Below, piece by piece: positions 15,058 to 18,598 of a stretch of DNA of 18,598 nucleotides. Under the pieces are notes generated by a model. The model was not told the origin of the DNA, did not search any database, and saw nothing but the letters and a program-made list of their open reading frames with translations. A program made the translations under genes and the position numbers. How positions within the stretch are numbered: the first letter of the stretch is position 1; each line of letters opens with the position of its first letter. The stretch is from CAZOIA01 sp964579675 (GTDB lineage: Bacteria > Planctomycetota > Phycisphaerae > UBA1845 > PWPN01): contig CAZOIA010000113.1 in assembly GCA_964579675.1 (NCBI GenBank), positions 1 through 18,598 of the forward strand. The letters run 5' to 3'.

Positions 15058-15102
15058 CCACGTCTGCTGATCAACGAGCTGCCCGAGGAGCCTCGGAGAT
15101 GA
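15007..15102 (+). CDS. Possible 31-residue small protein overlapping the nuclease start
   Basis: An open frame from GTG 15007 to TGA 15100-15102, reading MKEETPGGLATTGRTGEPRL and on through LLINELPEEPRR. Its stop overlaps the next ATG as ATGA, the spacing used by real gene pairs in this window. Against it: the SD before GTG is weak (TAGGTA), and the perfect AAGGAGGAG lies inside the frame at 15010-15018 with no good start after it. It could be a leader peptide for the nuclease gene. Confidence 0.3.
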   Translation: MKEETPGGLATTGRTGEPRLLINELPEEPRR

Positions 15103-15914
15103 CCGCACCTGCGCACCTTCTTCGCTTTCTTATCCGCGAGCCAGCGGAGGTTTACCACGCCAGAAGCAAGGACTACCTGACCGCCCACGCCCTGAACGAG
15201 TTCCGGCGCTGCCCGCTGCTGTACCACAAGAAGGAGCTCGGGCTCGTCCCGGAGCGCGACTCGACCGCGTATCTTGTCGGGCGGGCGGCCCACACGCTGA
15301 TCCTCGAAGGCCGCCAACGCTACGAGCGCGAGTACGCCGTGGGCGGCCCGGTCAACCCGAGGACCGGCAAGCCATTCGGCTCGAGTACGAAGGCTTTCGC
15401 CGAGTGGGCCGCCCAACAGGGCCGCCCGGTGCTCAGCGATGAGCACGCCGCCCTCGTGGAGCAGATGGGGGCCGCGGTCCACGACCACCTGGTCGCCCGG
15501 GACCTGCTTCACGAGGGCGTGGCCGAAGGCGTCGTCCGCTGCGAATACGCCGGCCATCGGTGCCAGGCCCGGATTGACTGGATCAATCCCGTCGAAGACC
15601 GCGGCATCGTCGATTTGAAGACCGCCGACGAGCTCGATTCCTTCGAGCTGGCGATCCGAGCGTTTGGGTACCTGTACCAGCTCGCCTTCTACCGGGCCGT
15701 GATCGCTGAAGCCTCAGGGCATGTTCTCCCCGTGCACATCATCGCAGTCGAGAAGCGCGAGCCGTTTCGCTGCGGCGTGTGGAAGATCGCGCCCAATGTC
15801 CTCGATCAGGCCCAGCATGAGAACGAGGAAGCGATGACCGACCTGCGGCGTTGTCGCGAGTCGGGCAACTGGTTCACGAGGTTTGAGTCGTTGCGGCAGA
15901 TCGATCGGCTGTGA
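15099..15914 (+). CDS. PD-(D/E)XK exonuclease, RecE/exonuclease VIII-like
   Basis: A 271-residue nuclease of the RecE-type PD-(D/E)XK group found in phages. The conserved GxxxH is GRAAH (G61, H65). The catalytic core is RIDW (D160), VDLKT (D172, K174) and YLYQLAFYR (Q194). Such enzymes resect double-stranded ends to give single strands for annealing. Family members are usually about 250-330 residues, so it is complete. CLEAR partners follow downstream: an ATPase, a DUF669 protein and RusA. ATG at 15099 has GAGGAG in CCCGAGGAGCC a short distance before it. Confidence 0.85.
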   Translation: MTAPAHLLRFLIREPAEVYHARSKDYLTAHALNEFRRCPLLYHKKELGLVPERDSTAYLVGRAAHTLILEGRQRYEREYAVGGPVNPRTGKPFGSSTKAFAEWAAQQGRPVLSDEHAALVEQMGAAVHDHLVARDLLHEGVAEGVVRCEYAGHRCQARIDWINPVEDRGIVDLKTADELDSFELAIRAFGYLYQLAFYRAVIAEASGHVLPVHIIAVEKREPFRCGVWKIAPNVLDQAQHENEEAMTDLRRCRESGNWFTRFESLRQIDRL

Positions 15915-15917
15915 GTT

Positions 15918-15991
15918 CGGGCTCGGGGCCGGGTGGCGTATCCGCGGTGGGTGCGGCGCGGATGGGACTCCCTGTACCGGCCCCGAGCCCG
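15918..15991 (+). promoter_or_regulatory. 15-bp perfect hairpin with nested 7-bp stem before the ATPase gene
   Basis: CGGGCTCGGGGCCGG (15918-15932) pairs perfectly with CCGGCCCCGAGCCCG (15977-15991). Inside the 44-nt spacer, ATCCGCG (15940-15946) pairs with CGCGGAT (15957-15963). No T-run follows, so it is not a standard terminator. It lies between the nuclease stop and the SD of the ATPase gene and could be an RNA control element, a processing site or a DNA binding dyad. Confidence 0.65.
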
Positions 15992-16025
15992 GATTCACAA
16001 CGGTTCAACACAGGAGTGCGAGATC

Positions 16026-16808
16026 ATGAAACTGCTCGAACAGATTCAACGGGGCACAGCGGACGTCCCGAGGCGGGTGCTGGTTTACGGGGTCCATGGC
16101 GTTGGGAAATCGAGCTATGCCTCAATGGCTGAAAAGCCCATCTTCATCCAGACCGAGGACGGTTTGGCGAACATCGACTGCGAGCGCTTCCCGTTGGCCC
16201 AGCGATACGGTGACGTGCTCGCTGCCCTGGGCGAGCTTTATACCGAGCAGCACGAATACCACACGGTCGTGGTCGATTCGCTCGATTGGCTCGAGCGTCT
16301 CATCTGGTCCGATGTCTGTGAGAAGCGCGGCGTCGAGTCCATCGAGGACATCGGCTATGCCAAGGGGTACACGTTTGCTCTGACGCAGTGGCGTGAGATC
16401 CTCGAGGGCCTCAATGCGCTTCGCAACGACCGCAACATGCAGGTCATCCTCATCGCCCACACCCGGATCGAACGGTTCGAGAATCCGGAGACCGAATCCT
16501 ACGACCGTTACGTGCCCCGGCTGCATAAGCTCGCCTCGGCCCTGGTGCAGGAGTGGTGCGACGAGGTGCTGTTCGCCACCTACAAGGTCCACACCCGCAA
16601 GGTGGACGAGAGCTTCGGCCGCCCGGAATACCGCGGCATCGGCACCGGCGAGCGGATCCTTCGCACTGCCGAGCGCCCGGCTCATGTTGCCAAGAACCGG
16701 TTGAATCTGCCGGACGAGATCCCTCTCGACTACCGCATCTACGCCGCATTCGTCCGCGGCGAGAACCCTCTGGCTGATACGCAGGAACCTGCTGAACAAG
16801 GAGTCTGA
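16026..16808 (+). CDS. Phage-type RecA-fold ATP-binding protein (AAA_24-like)
   Basis: A 260-residue P-loop ATPase of the group found next to DUF669 genes in phages. Walker A GVHGVGKS is at residues 22-29 and Walker B TVVVDSLD at 80-87. VILIAHTRIERF follows as sensor-like strand. These proteins are thought to act in phage recombination or replication on single-stranded DNA. ATG at 16026 is chosen because AGGAG lies about 10 nt before it and the ATP-binding strand begins at the normal distance from this start. An in-frame start at 15933 would run through the hairpin. The DUF669 gene starts 2 nt after its stop. Confidence 0.88.
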   Translation: MKLLEQIQRGTADVPRRVLVYGVHGVGKSSYASMAEKPIFIQTEDGLANIDCERFPLAQRYGDVLAALGELYTEQHEYHTVVVDSLDWLERLIWSDVCEKRGVESIEDIGYAKGYTFALTQWREILEGLNALRNDRNMQVILIAHTRIERFENPETESYDRYVPRLHKLASALVQEWCDEVLFATYKVHTRKVDESFGRPEYRGIGTGERILRTAERPAHVAKNRLNLPDEIPLDYRIYAAFVRGENPLADTQEPAEQGV

Positions 16809-16810
16809 GC

Positions 16811-17269
16811 ATGGCCAATCTCGGTAATTTCAACGCAAACGAAGTGGACCCGGCCGTCGGTTTCGATCCGATTCCGGCGGGTAAGTACCTCGCGGTCATT
16901 ACCGAATCGGAGATGAAGCCGACCAAGTCCGGTGCCGGGCAGTACCTTCAGTTCACCTTCCAGATCCTCGAGGGCGAGCACAAGAGCCGACTGCTGTGGG
17001 CCCGGCTCAACCTCGACAACGCGAATGCGACGACGGTCAAGATCGCCCGGGCCGAATTGTCGGCGATCTGTCGCGCCGTGGGCGTCATGGCCCCCAAGGA
17101 CAGTATCGAGTTGCACAACCTGCCCCTGCTGATCAGCGTCGGGCATAAGAAGCGGCGGGATACGGGGGAGCTCACCAACGTCATCAAGGGCTACGAGCGG
17201 AAGGCCGCCGCCGCCGCGCGCCCCGCTCAGGCGGGCTCGAACAACGGGACGCCGCCGTGGAAGCGATAA
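16811..17269 (+). CDS. DUF669 family phage protein (predicted single-strand DNA binding)
   Basis: A 152-residue DUF669 protein. Family members sit beside AAA_24 ATPases in phage recombination cassettes and are predicted single-stranded DNA-binding proteins. Visible signatures: the opening ANLGNFNANEV, DPIPAGKYLAVITESEMKPT, QYLQFTFQILEGEH, and a C-terminal Ala/Gly-rich tail ending PPWKR. An acidic SSB tail is absent, so it would recruit partners differently from host SSB. AAGGAG lies just before the ATG, 2 nt past the ATPase stop, so the two genes are co-translated units. Confidence 0.88.
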   Translation: MANLGNFNANEVDPAVGFDPIPAGKYLAVITESEMKPTKSGAGQYLQFTFQILEGEHKSRLLWARLNLDNANATTVKIARAELSAICRAVGVMAPKDSIELHNLPLLISVGHKKRRDTGELTNVIKGYERKAAAAARPAQAGSNNGTPPWKR

Positions 17270-17281
17270 GGGGGCGCTGAG

Positions 17282-17530
17282 ATGAGCACCGACACCGACG
17301 TTGTAAACGGTGATGAGCGCATCGTGAAGGTCGTGGAGAGCGTGGAGGGTGAGGAGACCGTCTTCTATGCCATCCGCGATGTGAACCTGGACTATTGGCG
17401 CAGCGTGCACCCGATCGACGACCGTGCTGCCTGGACGCGCGATCGCCACCAGCGGGCGGAGTTCGACAGCCGCAGGGATGCCCAGAGAGAGCTGGAGTAC
17501 ATCTGGCAATGGCGGAGGGAATACGCGTGA
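17282..17530 (+). CDS. Small acidic hypothetical protein
   Basis: An 82-residue protein with no recognised family. A short acidic N-terminus is followed by a beta-rich part (RIVKVVESVEGEETVFYAIR) and a helical, Arg/Glu-rich C-terminus (RRDAQRELEYIWQWRREYA). ATG at 17282 follows a GGGGGC purine-rich stretch. Its stop overlaps the GTG start of the RusA gene (GTGA). It is likely an accessory protein of the recombination operon. Confidence 0.7.
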   Translation: MSTDTDVVNGDERIVKVVESVEGEETVFYAIRDVNLDYWRSVHPIDDRAAWTRDRHQRAEFDSRRDAQRELEYIWQWRREYA

Positions 17531-17925
17531 TCCTGATGCTGCCCTGGCCGCCGAGCATCAACCACTACTGGCGCCGGGTGGGGCCGCGGACCCTGATCAG
17601 CCGGGAGGGCCGGACGTTTCGCAGGAACGTCTGTGCCCTCCTGGGCGGAGGGGGATTCCGAAGGCCGCCCGCCGGCGGAAGGATCGCCCTGTGCATGAAT
17701 GCCTTTCCACCGGACCGGCGCAGACGCGACCTCGATAACATTCAAAAGCCGGTGCTGGACGTGTTCCAGCACGCGGGCATCTACGAGGACGACAGCCAGA
17801 TCGACCTGCTCGTGACGCGACGGCGCGAGCCTGTCAGGGGCGGCAGACTCGATGTCCAGCTCGACGACCTGCCTCTGTGCCGCTGCCCGCTCTGTGGCGC
17901 AGTGATCAGCCCGGAGAACAACTGA
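17527..17925 (+). CDS. rusA: RusA-like Holliday junction resolvase
   Basis: A 132-residue RusA-family endonuclease that resolves four-way DNA junctions. The opening MILMLPWPPSINHYW is the family signature. The catalytic acidic set is visible: D68 and D70 in RRDLDN, K74, and D89 in YEDDSQI, with the same spacing as D70, D72, K76 and D91 of E. coli RusA. GTG at 17527 is preferred because the family starts there, GGAGGG lies before it and it overlaps the upstream stop; ATG at 17509 would add six residues. Odd point: a C-terminal extension with C-x-C-x2-C (CRCPLCG) resembles half a zinc site. Confidence 0.88.
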   Translation: MILMLPWPPSINHYWRRVGPRTLISREGRTFRRNVCALLGGGGFRRPPAGGRIALCMNAFPPDRRRRDLDNIQKPVLDVFQHAGIYEDDSQIDLLVTRRREPVRGGRLDVQLDDLPLCRCPLCGAVISPENN

Positions 17926-17928
17926 GTG

Positions 17929-18558
17929 ATGGAACGACCCAGGTGCATCTACGTCGCCGGCCCGATGACCGGGCATGAGGACCACAACTTTCCTGCGTTT
18001 CACGCCGCCGCCGAGCGGTTTCGCAAGGCCGGGTGGAACGTGGCCAACCCAGCCGAGAACTTCGACGGCCGCACCGACCTGCCGCGCGAGACGTACCTCC
18101 GAGCGGACGTGATCCTGCTCGCCCAGTGCCAGGCCATCGCATTGCTGCCGGGCTGGCAGCGATCGGCCGGCGCGACGTTTGAGGCCATCCTGGCGAACGA
18201 ACTCGGGCTGGACTTCTTCGATGCGTTCTCCGGCATGCAGATGGAGAAGCCGCCGAGAACGTTCTTTTCCGGCGAACTGGGCACGGCTTCCATCCTCGAT
18301 AGCGCCCGAAAGATCACTGACGGCAATCGCCGGGATGACTACGGTCACCCGGCCGATGACTTCGAGCGGGCCGCGCTGATGTGGACGGGAATCCTCAGGC
18401 GCAAACTGATCGCCGATCAGCGGGTCACGGCTGAGGACATCCCCCTGTGCATGATCGCGGTGAAGCTGGCCCGCCAAGCTCATCGTCACAAGCGGGACAA
18501 CCTCGTCGACATCGCGGGCTACGCCCGGACGGCGGCCATGGTCGCGGGGGATGAGTGA
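17929..18558 (+). CDS. DUF4406-DUF6378 fusion protein (deoxyribosyltransferase-like)
   Basis: A 209-residue two-domain phage-type protein. Residues 3-95 form a DUF4406 domain, related to nucleoside 2-deoxyribosyltransferases: YVAGPMTG near the start, NPAENFDG, and LLPGWQRSAGATFEA. Residues about 118-205 form a DUF6378 domain: DYGHPADDFERAALMW, MIAVKLARQAHRHKRDNLVDIAGYA. Nucleotide metabolism in phage infection is the likely setting, but the substrate is unknown. ATG 17929 and GTG 17926 are both possible starts directly after the RusA stop. Its own stop overlaps the next ATG (TGATG). Confidence 0.85.
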   Translation: MERPRCIYVAGPMTGHEDHNFPAFHAAAERFRKAGWNVANPAENFDGRTDLPRETYLRADVILLAQCQAIALLPGWQRSAGATFEAILANELGLDFFDAFSGMQMEKPPRTFFSGELGTASILDSARKITDGNRRDDYGHPADDFERAALMWTGILRRKLIADQRVTAEDIPLCMIAVKLARQAHRHKRDNLVDIAGYARTAAMVAGDE

Positions 18559-18598
18559 TGGCCAAGGCCCACAGCAAGACCATGCTGGCCTTCGGCGA
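18558..18598 (+). CDS. Start of next gene, cut by the window end
   Basis: ATG at 18558 overlaps the upstream stop and opens MAKAHSKTMLAFG before the sequence ends. Thirteen residues are too few to name a family. The overlap and tandem order suggest it belongs to the same operon. Confidence 0.5.
   Translation, partial: MAKAHSKTMLAFG

Noticed and set aside
17392..18489. 365-residue minus-strand open frame near the right end
   Set aside because: Antisense to RusA and the DUF4406-DUF6378 gene, both with clear family motifs.

Overview
The window is GC-rich bacterial DNA with dense, mostly plus-strand genes, frequent GTG/TTG starts, strong Shine-Dalgarno (SD) sequences and many 1-4 bp start/stop overlaps. 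The mix of genes (a secreted papain-like peptidase with a long Pro/Ala-rich linker, a DUF2924 gene beside a large serine recombinase, and phage-type recombination genes) would fit a planctomycete or another GC-rich environmental bacterium. I cannot fix the taxon from sequence alone. No rRNA, tRNA or CRISPR array was recognised.

Left part (1-8200). A minus-strand secreted C1 peptidase gene is cut by an in-frame TAG near the window edge. About 700 bases with no convincing gene follow. Then comes a three-gene plus-strand operon: a type III-like adenine DNA methyltransferase (1300-3891), a HEPN-domain protein with an RxxxxH ribonuclease-type motif (3959-5332), and a DEAD/DEAH helicase-nuclease restriction subunit (5342-8200). 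The HEPN gene is clearly less GC-rich than its two partners and looks like a suicide or guard module inserted into a restriction-modification operon, comparable in layout to anticodon nucleases lodged in type I R-M loci.

Middle (8201-9913). A strong intrinsic terminator closes the R-M operon. Convergent to it is a compact, AT-richer two-gene minus-strand operon: a two-transmembrane SLATT-like protein whose stop overlaps (GTGA) the start of an HNH-nuclease protein with an uncharacterised C-terminal domain. This pair is a plausible undescribed two-gene defence cassette.

Right part (10097-18598). A mobile element begins with a four-gene overlapping cassette (70-aa protein, DUF2924 protein, large serine recombinase, small HTH protein). 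It continues with two unrecognised small proteins, an ECF-like sigma factor, and a phage-type recombination module: PD-(D/E)XK nuclease of the RecE type, RecA-fold ATPase, DUF669 protein, RusA resolvase, and a DUF4406-DUF6378 fusion. The larger gaps in this part carry strong inverted repeats: an operator-like set around a promoter, four 10-bp iteron-like repeats, a hairpin that buries a ribosome binding site, a long terminator hairpin nested inside an outer 11-bp repeat, and a 15-bp perfect stem before the ATPase gene.

Taken together, the window reads as a defence island (R-M with HEPN, plus SLATT-HNH) lying directly against the integration end of a prophage-like or integrative element that may use its own sigma factor and structured RNAs for control.
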